Assembly: GCA_963702685.1 (NCBI GenBank)
Contig: CAVPDQ010000009.1
Span: 434,001 to 498,000 of the forward strand
Origin: AP-15 sp963702685
GTDB lineage: Bacteria; Pseudomonadota; Alphaproteobacteria; ATCC43930; CGMCC-115725
DNA length: 64,000 bases
Reading direction: 5' to 3'
The position numbers and the translations under genes were made by a program. Positions 34,211-43,489 of this stretch are shown here, piece by piece. How positions within the stretch are numbered: position 1 is the first letter of the stretch; the number at the start of each line of letters is the position of its first letter. The notes beneath the pieces were generated by a model that ran no database searches, was not told the DNA's origin, and worked only from the letters and a program-made list of their open reading frames with translations.

Positions 34211-35587
34211 ATGTGGCGGCGAGGGGTTGTGGCGATCGTTGCGGCGGCCGTCGCGATCTCGGGCTGCGCCGTCCTGCAGCCGCATGTGAATGCGCCGCCC
34301 GAGGCCTACCCGTCGCCGGTCGTATTTGCCGGCGGCCTCAATCCTCAGCTCGTCCGGGCCAAGCTGCTCCAGCAGCGCTATCTGGATCAGGTCTCCGACG
34401 CGGCGCTGCTGACCAACAGCCTGGCATTCGCCGCGATCCCGCTCTCGGCGGCGGCAGTGGCGGTCGGCATCATCAACCCCGGCACGGTCGCCACGAGAAA
34501 CTTTCTGACCGGGGCCGGGCTCGGCGTTGCCGCCGCATTGGGCGTCGGCTCGTTTCTGGTCGATCGCCGCCGCGATGCGATCTATTACGGCGGCGCCAAG
34601 AACATCTATTGCCTCGCCGTCGCGATCTCGCCGCTGGCGGTCGAAGCCGGCGAATTCGAAAAGATGCGGCAGGATGTCGAGGAGCTGCGCCTGAACCTCG
34701 CCGCGGCCGCCGCGGCAGGCGTATCCCAGCCGCTGATCGACCAAGGCAACACCGCGTTTGCGGCCGGCCGAAAGCTCGTTCGCGATACGGCGCAGGCCGG
34801 GCCGATCTTCGCCAACGAGCTGGACAAGATAAATATTGCGGTCAACGCGCAGATCGCCAACGAGGACCGCACGATCGGCGATATTGCGGGCGCAATAACC
34901 GCAATCCAGAATAATCCACCCGTCATCGTCATGCCTCCGGCCGCGGTCGCACGCACCCAAGGCGGGCGGGCGCAAATCTCCGGGCTCGCCAGTGTGGAGG
35001 CCGAGCTGCGGCGGTCGGTCGAGCTCGTCAACAGCTGGCTCGCCGTCTACCAAAGCACAGCGACGGCGACCGGCGAAAAGCTGCAGGCCTCGCAGTGCCT
35101 GCCGGCGACGGCTGCGGGCGCCGCACCACCGGCCCAGCCGGTCGTGGTCGTCGTCAACGGCCAAGGGGTGAGCGTGGTCTCGCCCGGCCAGGGCAATATC
35201 GGCGGGCCGGCGCCACCCGTTATCAACGTCCAGCCGCCGCCGCCGCGCATCGCGAGGCCGCACGCGCCGGCCCCGGTTCTTTCGCGCGAGCCGCTGGCCG
35301 ACATCTCGAACGACGAGATGAAAGAGCTGCGCGCCGTGTTCGGGCTGAGCCCGACCAACGCGACCCTGCCGAATTCGCCGGCGTTCAAGAAACAGGTTGC
35401 TCAGTTTCAACAATGCAAAGGAGAGCCGGCGACCGGCCGCCTGACCGACAAGCAAAAAACAGCGGCGCTGTCGGCGACCGACGCCTGCCTGCCGCCGGGC
35501 AGCGCTGCGCCGCCGACCGGAACGCCGCCGGCCGCAAGACCGCGCGACACCTTGCCGGCGCTGCCGCCGCCACCACCGGTTCACTGA
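34211..35587 (+). CDS. Uncharacterised lipoprotein with proline-rich C-terminus
   Basis: Predicted lipoprotein of 458 residues. From the ATG at 34211 the signal peptide is MWRRGVVAIVAAAVAISGC with a lipobox cysteine (ISGC) at residue 19. An ATG at 34121 would add 30 residues. Two small hydrophobic patches follow (AFAAIPLSAAAVAVGIINPG, FLTGAGLGVAAALGVGSFLV), then a helical region (EFEKMRQDVEELRLNLAAAA) that may be coiled coil. After a Pro/Val-rich linker the end has LPNSPAFKKQVAQFQQCKGE and ATGRLTDKQKTAAL, reminiscent of a peptidoglycan-binding-like repeat. No family recognised. It sits 32 bp upstream of the trypsin-lysozyme fusion and likely works with it at the envelope. Confidence 0.75.
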   Translation: MWRRGVVAIVAAAVAISGCAVLQPHVNAPPEAYPSPVVFAGGLNPQLVRAKLLQQRYLDQVSDAALLTNSLAFAAIPLSAAAVAVGIINPGTVATRNFLTGAGLGVAAALGVGSFLVDRRRDAIYYGGAKNIYCLAVAISPLAVEAGEFEKMRQDVEELRLNLAAAAAAGVSQPLIDQGNTAFAAGRKLVRDTAQAGPIFANELDKINIAVNAQIANEDRTIGDIAGAITAIQNNPPVIVMPPAAVARTQGGRAQISGLASVEAELRRSVELVNSWLAVYQSTATATGEKLQASQCLPATAAGAAPPAQPVVVVVNGQGVSVVSPGQGNIGGPAPPVINVQPPPPRIARPHAPAPVLSREPLADISNDEMKELRAVFGLSPTNATLPNSPAFKKQVAQFQQCKGEPATGRLTDKQKTAALSATDACLPPGSAAPPTGTPPAARPRDTLPALPPPPPVH

Positions 35588-35619
35588 CGTAGACGGCACC
35601 CGAACGAGAGGGAACGACG

Positions 35620-36744
35620 ATGATCTCGATGGGTTCCTCGATCAGCCGCGCCGATGCGACGGGCGACCCCGGGGTCGCCGGCTGCCTGCTGCAGTTTCCC
35701 GACGAGCCGGAAAAGCTGTTTCTGGTGACCGCAAACCACGTGCTCGTCGCGACCACGGCGCAGCAATTCGACCCGGTCGTCGCCAAGGACCTGCCGGGTC
35801 AGACGCTCGGGGTGTTGTTTGGCTGGACCGACCTGAACAAGGGGCCGACGACGACCGACGCCGCGCTGGTGCAGGTCGATCCGGCGCTGGTGTCGCCCGA
35901 GCTCGGGCCGCTCGGCCCGCCAAAGGGGACCAACCTCGACCCCCGGGTCGGCGCAAGATTGTCGATTTTCGCGGCGGGCCAGGTGCGCTCCGGCGTGATC
36001 CGAGAGATCGGCGTCGACCGGACGGTCGAGGTGGTCGGCCCCGACTTTACCGCGACGAAAACCTATTTGAACCAGATCCGGTGCGACAATTTCAGCGTCC
36101 CCGGCTGCTCCGGCGCGATCGCCGTCGACGACGACGGCAAAGTCGTCGGGATGGTGGTTGCCGGCGACGGCTCGACCTTTACGCTGGTGACGCCGATCGA
36201 CGCGGTATTGGCAAACCCCGACTTTGGCGACGGGCCGCCGCTCGAGATCCGGGCTACCATCCCGCCCACCGCCAAGACATTCCCGCGTTCGGGGCCCGCC
36301 CCCGGAGATCCCGGCACCGAGCTCGGCCGGGCGCAAGCTGCGCTCGCGTTCTTTCAAAGCAAGGGATGGAGCAGGGCGCAGTCGATCGGCATAATCGCCA
36401 ACATACATGACGAGAGCGGCTTTAATCCCAAAGTAAAACCTGGAGACAGCGGCCGGTCATTTGGACTCTGTCAATGGAACGGAAAAAGATTGGAGAATTT
36501 CCAAAACCATTTTGGTCACGATATCCAGGCATCGACATTTGGCCAGCAGCTCGAGTTCATCGACATAGAGCTCAACAGCACAGAGCATATCGCAGGCGGC
36601 GACCTCAGGCGACAAACCGAGGCGGACGAGGCAGCCAGGGTCGTCTGCATCGAATATGAGCGCCCCAAAAACCTGGAAAAGGACGCGGCGGACCGGGCAA
36701 ATATCGCGAGGATCTTCGAGCGGACCGGCACCCTTCCCGCTTGA
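35620..36744 (+). CDS. Trypsin-like protease fused to a phage-tail-type lysozyme domain
   Basis: Protein of 374 residues with two hydrolase modules. Residues 1-205 look like a chymotrypsin-fold protease: H40 in FLVTANHVLV, D80 in TTTDAALVQVD, S164 in SVPGCSGAIAVDDDGKVVGM. Residues about 235-345 match the phage tail lysozyme family: AQAALAFFQSKGWSRAQSIG, IIANIHDESGFNPKVKPGDS with the likely catalytic E265, then FGLCQWNGKRLENFQNHFG. No signal peptide is seen, so export may need another route. GAGGGAAC precedes the ATG. The upstream neighbour is a lipoprotein with a possible peptidoglycan-binding end. I do not know another described example of this fusion. Confidence 0.8.
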   Translation: MISMGSSISRADATGDPGVAGCLLQFPDEPEKLFLVTANHVLVATTAQQFDPVVAKDLPGQTLGVLFGWTDLNKGPTTTDAALVQVDPALVSPELGPLGPPKGTNLDPRVGARLSIFAAGQVRSGVIREIGVDRTVEVVGPDFTATKTYLNQIRCDNFSVPGCSGAIAVDDDGKVVGMVVAGDGSTFTLVTPIDAVLANPDFGDGPPLEIRATIPPTAKTFPRSGPAPGDPGTELGRAQAALAFFQSKGWSRAQSIGIIANIHDESGFNPKVKPGDSGRSFGLCQWNGKRLENFQNHFGHDIQASTFGQQLEFIDIELNSTEHIAGGDLRRQTEADEAARVVCIEYERPKNLEKDAADRANIARIFERTGTLPA

Positions 36745-36765
36745 GCGGCCGTCCTAATCCGCGGG

Positions 36766-37968
36766 TCAAGCCGCGGCTTCCTCCACCAGCGGCACGCGCG
36801 TTACCTTGTGCGCTTGCAATGCGGGCAGCACGTCGCGGGCAAAGCGGCGGATCTGCTCGATAAAGAGCTCGTGCGGCAGGACGCCGCGGTTGAGGCTCAC
36901 CTGCACGTTGTCGGCGCCGGCGCTGTCGGCAGCCTCGATGATCCGCCGCGTCACCTCGTCTGCCGTGCCCCAAGCCATCTCCTCGGCCTGACGCTCGACA
37001 TCGGCCATCGTCAAATTGCGGAAATCTTCGCGCGCGAACTGCGCGGCGTGCAGGTTTTCCGGCCGCACATAATCGGTCGAGGCGGCGGTCGAATAGCCGG
37101 TCTCGCGCTGCCGGCTCGTCTCGGTGAAGTTGCCGTGGCTGAAGAGGGTGCGGTTGAAATAGAGATGGTGCGGGCCCATCTCGCGCACCGCCTCGGCCTT
37201 GCTCGAAGCGACATAGGCGCTGGTCCCGAGCGACAGATGGTCCGGCGTGATCCGGTGCCCGGCCCGCTCCAACGAGCGCGCGTAGTGGCGGATGATGTCG
37301 TCGCGCAGCCCGCGCGAGCGGCCGAGACCCGGCGTGATCGGCAAATCGTGGCGCGCGGCGAACTCGATCGATTCCTTGCTGCCGACGATCGGCATCCAGA
37401 TCGGCGGACGCGGCTGCTGCACCGGGCGCGGCCACAAGGCGGCGTCCTCATAGCTCCAGAACCGGCCGCGATAGGAAAATACTTCCTCGCTCCAGGCGCG
37501 CGTCACGATGTCGAAGGCTTCTTCGAACCGGGCGCGCAATTCGGCGAGCGGCACGTTGTGCACCTGGTATTCGCGTGGAATGCCGCGGGCAAAGCCCGAA
37601 ATCAGCCGGCCGTTCGACATGCAGTCGAGCATCGCCAACTCCTCGGCGAGGCGGAGCGGCTCGTGCAACGGCAACAGATTGCCGTAGATCAGCAATTTGA
37701 GGTTTTTGGTGCGTTGCGCCGCGGCCGCGGCGAGCAGGTTCGGCGAGTTCATCAGCCCATAGGGCGAGCAATGGTGCTCGTTGAACCCGACCCCGTCATA
37801 GCCGAGCCGGTCGAGCTCCTCCCAGGCGGCGAGATGCTCGGCATAGGTCCGGGCCGCGACCTCTGGCTTGAAATGCTTTTTCGGCAGCGGATAGGGCAGC
37901 TCGCTGCCGACCTTCAGATCGTCGAGCTGCTCGCCATACGCCAACAAATCGAAAACGAAAACTTTCAT
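36766..37968 (-). CDS. LLM-class flavin-dependent oxidoreductase (third in window)
   Basis: Luciferase-like protein of 400 residues. Features: HLAAWEELDRLGYDGVGFNE, HHCSPYGLMNSPNLLAAAAA, KLLIYGNLLPLHEPLRLAEE, LDCMSNGRLISGFARGIPRE, ARFEEAFDIVTRAWSEEVFS and RPPIWMPIVGSKESIEFAAR. This is the bacterial-luciferase alkanal-monooxygenase-like subgroup. Its ATG overlaps the stop of the beta-lactamase-like gene (ATGA at 37965-37968), an unusual pairing. Substrate unknown. Confidence 0.88.
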   Translation of the reverse strand: MKVFVFDLLAYGEQLDDLKVGSELPYPLPKKHFKPEVAARTYAEHLAAWEELDRLGYDGVGFNEHHCSPYGLMNSPNLLAAAAAQRTKNLKLLIYGNLLPLHEPLRLAEELAMLDCMSNGRLISGFARGIPREYQVHNVPLAELRARFEEAFDIVTRAWSEEVFSYRGRFWSYEDAALWPRPVQQPRPPIWMPIVGSKESIEFAARHDLPITPGLGRSRGLRDDIIRHYARSLERAGHRITPDHLSLGTSAYVASSKAEAVREMGPHHLYFNRTLFSHGNFTETSRQRETGYSTAASTDYVRPENLHAAQFAREDFRNLTMADVERQAEEMAWGTADEVTRRIIEAADSAGADNVQVSLNRGVLPHELFIEQIRRFARDVLPALQAHKVTRVPLVEEAAA

Positions 37969-39755
37969 AAATCATCCTTCGCCGGCAAGAGATCGATCAG
38001 ATCATAGCCGATATTGAACGCCAGCACCTGCGCCGGCGCACCGGCCAGCGGATGCTTGCTGCCAAGGGCTTCGGCATCGACTCCGTGCGATTCGGAGTTG
38101 ACCAGCACGACGATGGCGAGCCCGCGCTCGGGGGCCAGGAAAATCTGGCTGGAAAAGCCCGGCAGCCCGCCATTTTTGGTGACGATTTCGGGTGTGTGGC
38201 TGGCTGCGTCGGCCGGCACGATCGACCAGGCGAGCCCGACCTCGTCGGTGCCGGCGGGGCAGGTCGAGAGCGCGGGATCGTCGGCGGCGCAGGCATAGGG
38301 CGTCTCGGCGATCCTAAAGCCCTCGCGCAACGACAGCGGCAACGGCAGCCGCGCGCGCCACCAGTCCTTGCCCAGCGCCGCCGCGGCAAAGCGCGTCATA
38401 TCGTCGAGCGTCGATTGCAATCCCCCGGCCGGGGCCCAGATCGTTATTGCGTTCTTCTCCGGATCGCCGGGCGCCACCGTTACCGTCAGCGGTGCGCGAT
38501 AGCCGGCGCCGCCGTCGCTGACGGTGATCGACTTGACCCGGCCGTTGGCGAGATGGGCGAGCGCTGTTGCGTCCCTGCCGCCGGCGCCGCGGCCGCCCTT
38601 GATCGTCACCCCGGGCACGCGCTGGTAGCCCGCACCCTCCGACAGCACTTCGACCGCGACCACCTTGCCGCCGGCGACGATCGGCATCGCATGCGCCGTC
38701 GTCGTCGACGACCCGCCATTGAGCGCCAAGGCCGGGGCCGCGATGTAGCCGCTGCCGCCCGCTGTCACCTTGATCGCGGCGACCCGGCCGTTCTCGATCG
38801 TGGCTGTGGCCTTGGCGCCGGCGCCGCCGCCGCCGGTGATGGCGACCGCGGGCGCGGTCGAATAGGCGCCGCCACCGTCCAGAAGGCCGATCTCGGTGAC
38901 CTGGCCGCCGTCGACCGCGGCGGTGGCGAAGGCCGGCGAATAGCCCTTGGCGGCGCGCGCAGCCGGCACGATCTGCGGCACTTCGAGATAAGTGCTGCGC
39001 ATGCGCAAGGGGGCGAGGATGCGCGCGCGGACCTCGCCGAGCCAGCCGTCGAGCGATCTGTCGGAAATTGGGGTGCCGCTCGTCGTGCCGAGCAGCAGCC
39101 CCAAGAGCCCGGTGCTGAAATCGGAATAAAAATAAGGGGCCGGCAATTTGCCGACCGGTTTTGGCTCTTTCAAGTTGTAGTTCTTCGGCACGGTGCCGCG
39201 AAAGAAATCGCCAAAATCCTGCGCCGAATATTGCTGGACCGTGGGCCGCGGCGAGGGGAGGCAGCCGGGGACGCGGTCGTCCTGGCAGCGCGGCGGCAGG
39301 TCGGCGATGCCGGCGGTGAAATCGCCGAGCTCGCGCAAGGTGATCCGGCCGGTCAATGGCTTCAGCCGGCCGATCTCGCCCTTGAATTCGGACAGCCGGT
39401 CGCCGAGCCCGATCGAGGTCTCGAACACCGCCTGGCCGACGAGGTTGGTGGTAAAGACCTTGGTGTTCGAGGCGATCTCGAAAATCGAATCCCTGGCAAA
39501 GGGCGTGCCGGCGGCCGCATCGGCCTTGCCGTAAACATAGCTGCTGCGGAACCCGGGCCCGTTTTGGTCGATGACGGCGACGCCGATCCCGACCGCAACC
39601 CCTTGTCGAACCGCCGCCTGCGCAAACGCATCGACGATTTGGCCGACCAGCTGCGCCTCGCTCGCCTTGGCGCCCTGCGTCCCCGCCACGAGGAGACACA
39701 GCGCCCCAGCCGCCGCCGCTACCAGCCGCAACCCCCTGTTCGCCGTGCGCATCAT
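37965..39755 (-). CDS. Beta-lactamase-fold serine hydrolase with an inserted repeat module
   Basis: Secreted protein of 596 residues of the class C beta-lactamase/penicillin-binding family. Signal peptide at residues 8-32. The nucleophile motif S96-x-x-K99 is in FEIASNTKVFTTNLV, the second motif is Y210-S211-D212 (FYSDFSTGLLGLLLG), and the third KNGG in VTKNGGLPGFSSQIFLAPER. Residues about 280-430 split the fold with three related repeats, GGGAYSTAPAVAITGGGG, GGSGYIAAPALALNGG and GAGYQRVPGVTIKGG, each followed by a basic ENGRV-like segment. Such Gly-Tyr-x-x-x-P repeats occur in bacterial surface proteins. GGAGAG precedes the ATG. It is divergent from the DUF1906 gene. Confidence 0.85.
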   Translation of the reverse strand: MMRTANRGLRLVAAAAGALCLLVAGTQGAKASEAQLVGQIVDAFAQAAVRQGVAVGIGVAVIDQNGPGFRSSYVYGKADAAAGTPFARDSIFEIASNTKVFTTNLVGQAVFETSIGLGDRLSEFKGEIGRLKPLTGRITLRELGDFTAGIADLPPRCQDDRVPGCLPSPRPTVQQYSAQDFGDFFRGTVPKNYNLKEPKPVGKLPAPYFYSDFSTGLLGLLLGTTSGTPISDRSLDGWLGEVRARILAPLRMRSTYLEVPQIVPAARAAKGYSPAFATAAVDGGQVTEIGLLDGGGAYSTAPAVAITGGGGAGAKATATIENGRVAAIKVTAGGSGYIAAPALALNGGSSTTTAHAMPIVAGGKVVAVEVLSEGAGYQRVPGVTIKGGRGAGGRDATALAHLANGRVKSITVSDGGAGYRAPLTVTVAPGDPEKNAITIWAPAGGLQSTLDDMTRFAAAALGKDWWRARLPLPLSLREGFRIAETPYACAADDPALSTCPAGTDEVGLAWSIVPADAASHTPEIVTKNGGLPGFSSQIFLAPERGLAIVVLVNSESHGVDAEALGSKHPLAGAPAQVLAFNIGYDLIDLLPAKDDL

Positions 39756-39883
39756 CGATCTCTCCGGCCCTGCGACCGATGCCGCGCAAACTAGCCGGCC
39801 CCTATTTCGAGTTGCAAGCATGGCGGCCCATTCGCCGCATCGCGTCCCGGAAAGCGCCCATAGCTCGGCAAATCGCCTGTGAG

Positions 39884-39899
39884 TGTGACGCGGCTCACA
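39884..39899 (+). promoter_or_regulatory. CRP-type operator TGTGA-N6-TCACA
   Basis: Perfect palindrome TGTGA CGCGGC TCACA in the 212-bp gap between the beta-lactamase-like gene and the DUF1906 gene. A -10-like TAGATA lies about 31 bp from its centre (near 39919-39924), a class II layout, and the DUF1906 ATG is 69 bp downstream. The site matches the one at 15880-15895. Confidence 0.65.
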
Positions 39900-39967
39900 C
39901 CGCGATCCGGCAAGAAGGGGATAGATAGGCGGGGACAACGCCGTGATCGACGGCAAGGAGGGCGGCA

Positions 39968-40738
39968 ATGGCGCAGGGAGCACCCGGAGCGGACAGCTCG
40001 ACCCTGGTCACCGACCAGATCGACGGCCGCAGCCTGATCCAATTGGCAACCGACCTGTTTGGCCGGACCCCGGTGATCTGGGGCCGGTATTTCACCAGCG
40101 CTGCGACCACCGGCGTCGTCGAGTATCGCCATTTGCGCGAGAACCAGCCCTTGCGGGATAGCGGGATCCGTGTCGCGCCGATCGCGCGCCAGACCAAAAA
40201 CGTCAACGGGTCGATCGCCGACGGCAGCACCGACGCCACGGCCAATGTCGAGGATTTGATCGAGACCTTCGGCGTCGATTATCTCGCCTCGCAGGGCGGC
40301 CAGGTCGCGATGTTTCTCGATGTCGAGGGCGCCCCGTCCTTGACCGCCGCCTATTATCGCGGGTGGGCCGCCACCTTGGTCGCGCACAGCCGCGATTTTT
40401 CGGGCGGCAAGGTGACGGTGCTGCCTTGCGTCTACGCCACTCAGGGCGACGACCAGACCTGGCAGGCGGTGGCCCAGTCGGTCGGCCCGGCGGTCGGGTT
40501 TTATGGCGCCTGGATCGCCCGCTGGCGGGTCAGGGGCTGCAACCGGCTGTTGGAATGGGACGATACGCTGGTGCGGCCGCGCACCTTGCCGGACCCGCTC
40601 AAAATATTGATGTGGCAATATTCCGACGAATGTCACGGCGGCGGCGGCTTCGATTGCAACCAGACCAACCCGTCGCTCGACCTGCAGCAGGATATATTGA
40701 GCAAATGCGTATTGCCCCCCGACACCCCGGTCGGGTAG
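39968..40738 (+). CDS. DUF1906 (Rv2525c-like glycoside-hydrolase-fold) protein
   Basis: Protein of 256 residues with the TIM-barrel DUF1906 fold, related to GH25 lysozymes. Blocks: SLIQLATDLFGRTPVIWGRY, FTSAATTGVVEYRHLRENQP, GVDYLASQGGQVAMFLDVEG (acidic pair D-x-E at the barrel position of family catalytic residues) and DPLKILMWQYSDECHG. AAGGAGG precedes the ATG. No signal peptide is obvious. The next gene overlaps its 3' end by 34 bp and is exported. A CRP-type operator lies upstream. Peptidoglycan or polysaccharide as target is inference from the fold. Confidence 0.82.
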   Translation: MAQGAPGADSSTLVTDQIDGRSLIQLATDLFGRTPVIWGRYFTSAATTGVVEYRHLRENQPLRDSGIRVAPIARQTKNVNGSIADGSTDATANVEDLIETFGVDYLASQGGQVAMFLDVEGAPSLTAAYYRGWAATLVAHSRDFSGGKVTVLPCVYATQGDDQTWQAVAQSVGPAVGFYGAWIARWRVRGCNRLLEWDDTLVRPRTLPDPLKILMWQYSDECHGGGGFDCNQTNPSLDLQQDILSKCVLPPDTPVG

Positions 40739-41172
40739 GCAGTCTCGCGGCGGCGTTTGCCGGCGCGCTGGCTTTGCATCCCGCGGCTGCTCCGGCTGCG
40801 GGCGATTGCCTCCGCCTCGACCAAAACCTCCCGGGCCGCTATCACCTGCAAGGCCGGTTTTTGCCCGGCGCGCCGACCGCGGCTTATTGTCTTTTCGGCA
40901 GCGCCGGCGAGCGCGTGACGATCGCCGTCAAGCCATCCGCCGATCTCGACACCGAAGGCTATGTCGAATTCGCCGGCACCCCGCCGCACGCCAATTGGGC
41001 GCCGGGCGGCCCCGGCGGCACCGTCTTCGACGAAGCCCTGCCCTGGACCGGCGAATACCGCCTCGTCATCGCCCAACGCTTCAACGAGAAAAAAGCCGGC
41101 GATTTCGAGATCGAAATAACCACCGCCGCCGCCGCGCACCCAGCGGCCTCCTCCGTGAGCCACCCGGAGTAG
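40705..41172 (+). CDS. Small secreted protein of unknown function
   Basis: Protein of 155 residues beginning RIAPRHPGRVGSLAAAFAGA and LALHPAAAPAAG, a signal peptide. The mature part has LDQNLPGRYHLQGRFLPGAP, AYCLFGSAGERVTIAVKP, GYVEFAGTPPHANWAPGG and LPWTGEYRLVIAQRF, suggesting a beta-sandwich like the pre-peptidase C-terminal domain. The start codon lies inside the DUF1906 gene (34-bp overlap in another frame), which implies translational coupling. It is probably the exported partner of the DUF1906 protein. Confidence 0.78.
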   Translation: MRIAPRHPGRVGSLAAAFAGALALHPAAAPAAGDCLRLDQNLPGRYHLQGRFLPGAPTAAYCLFGSAGERVTIAVKPSADLDTEGYVEFAGTPPHANWAPGGPGGTVFDEALPWTGEYRLVIAQRFNEKKAGDFEIEITTAAAAHPAASSVSHPE

Positions 41173-41599
41173 ACGATCGAGCTATACGCCGGCGGCTCCG
41201 GCCGAGCGCCGTTTACCCATGCGGTTGCCATAATCTCGTGGTATTACTGCGTGTCGGCGGCCGATGGCCGGCCGTCGCTTTGCTTTGGAAGGAGTTCGGG
41301 GATACCTGATCTCGATCTGATAAAACAGGCAGAACAGGTGAAGCTGTCGCGTCGGTATATGCCTGACGCCGCGGATTGCCTGTGTTGCCGCGGCGACGGG
41401 AATGGTGCCTCGTTGCATTTCTTCAGCAAAAGCAGGAGGTGAGCAGGGGTCGCCGGGCGAGGCGTTGGCCAAAGGGCCGGCGGCTACCATATCCACCGCC
41501 TGGGCGGGTGCGGTGGCATCGCTTGCGATAGGCGGCCTACATCTCTGTAGCAACCCAAAGCCGAGCGATGAGCACCCAAACCGCATGCGAGGCAATGGC
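41173..41599. other. Intergenic region without a recognised gene
   Basis: About 430 bp. A frame near 41260-41330 reads GIPDLDLIKQAEQ and stops. A minus-strand frame spans the area but lacks family features. The likely promoter of the DUF433 gene is here. Confidence 0.35.
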
Positions 41600-41842
41600 G
41601 TGAACCCGCTTCTGCGACGGATTACGATCGACCCCGAAGTTTGCGGCGGCAAACCGTGCATCAAGGGCACGCGAATTTGGGTTTCGCTGGTCCTTGATTT
41701 TCTCGCCGACGGAATGACCGAGGCCGAGCTTTTGACCGAATATCCTGGGCTGGCGCATGAGGACGTGCTGGCTGCGATCGCCTACGGCGCCGAGGTGGCC
41801 AGAGAGCGCGTCATTCCTGTCCTCGGCGTAAGCACGGCGTGA
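41600..41842 (+). CDS. DUF433 (VapB-like) antitoxin
   Basis: Antitoxin-like protein of 80 residues, a DUF433 helix-turn-helix. Core: RRITIDPEVCGGKPCIKGTR, IWVSLVLDFLADGMTEAELL, TEYPGLAHEDVLAAIAYGAE. The GTG at 41600 has GAGG upstream and gives the family length; an ATG at 41585 would add five residues. DUF433 proteins normally precede a DUF5615 PIN-like toxin whose start overlaps the stop as GTGA. That overlap is present, but the toxin is cut after a few codons, and prfC follows. Confidence 0.85.
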   Translation: MNPLLRRITIDPEVCGGKPCIKGTRIWVSLVLDFLADGMTEAELLTEYPGLAHEDVLAAIAYGAEVARERVIPVLGVSTA

Positions 41843-41858
41843 ACATCAAGCTTGATCA
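41839..41858 (+). pseudogene. First codons of a lost DUF5615 toxin
   Basis: GTG at 41839 overlaps the DUF433 stop (GTGA) and codes MNIKLD, the usual opening of DUF5615 PIN-like toxins (M-x-IKLDENLP). After that the similarity ends and prfC begins at 41903. The toxin body is deleted. The match is only six residues, but its position and overlap are diagnostic. Confidence 0.5.
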
Positions 41859-41902
41859 CCTCGCGTCGGGTGACGAATCCGCAATAGACACAGCTATAGG
41901 GC

Positions 41903-43489
<1,587 letters not shown>

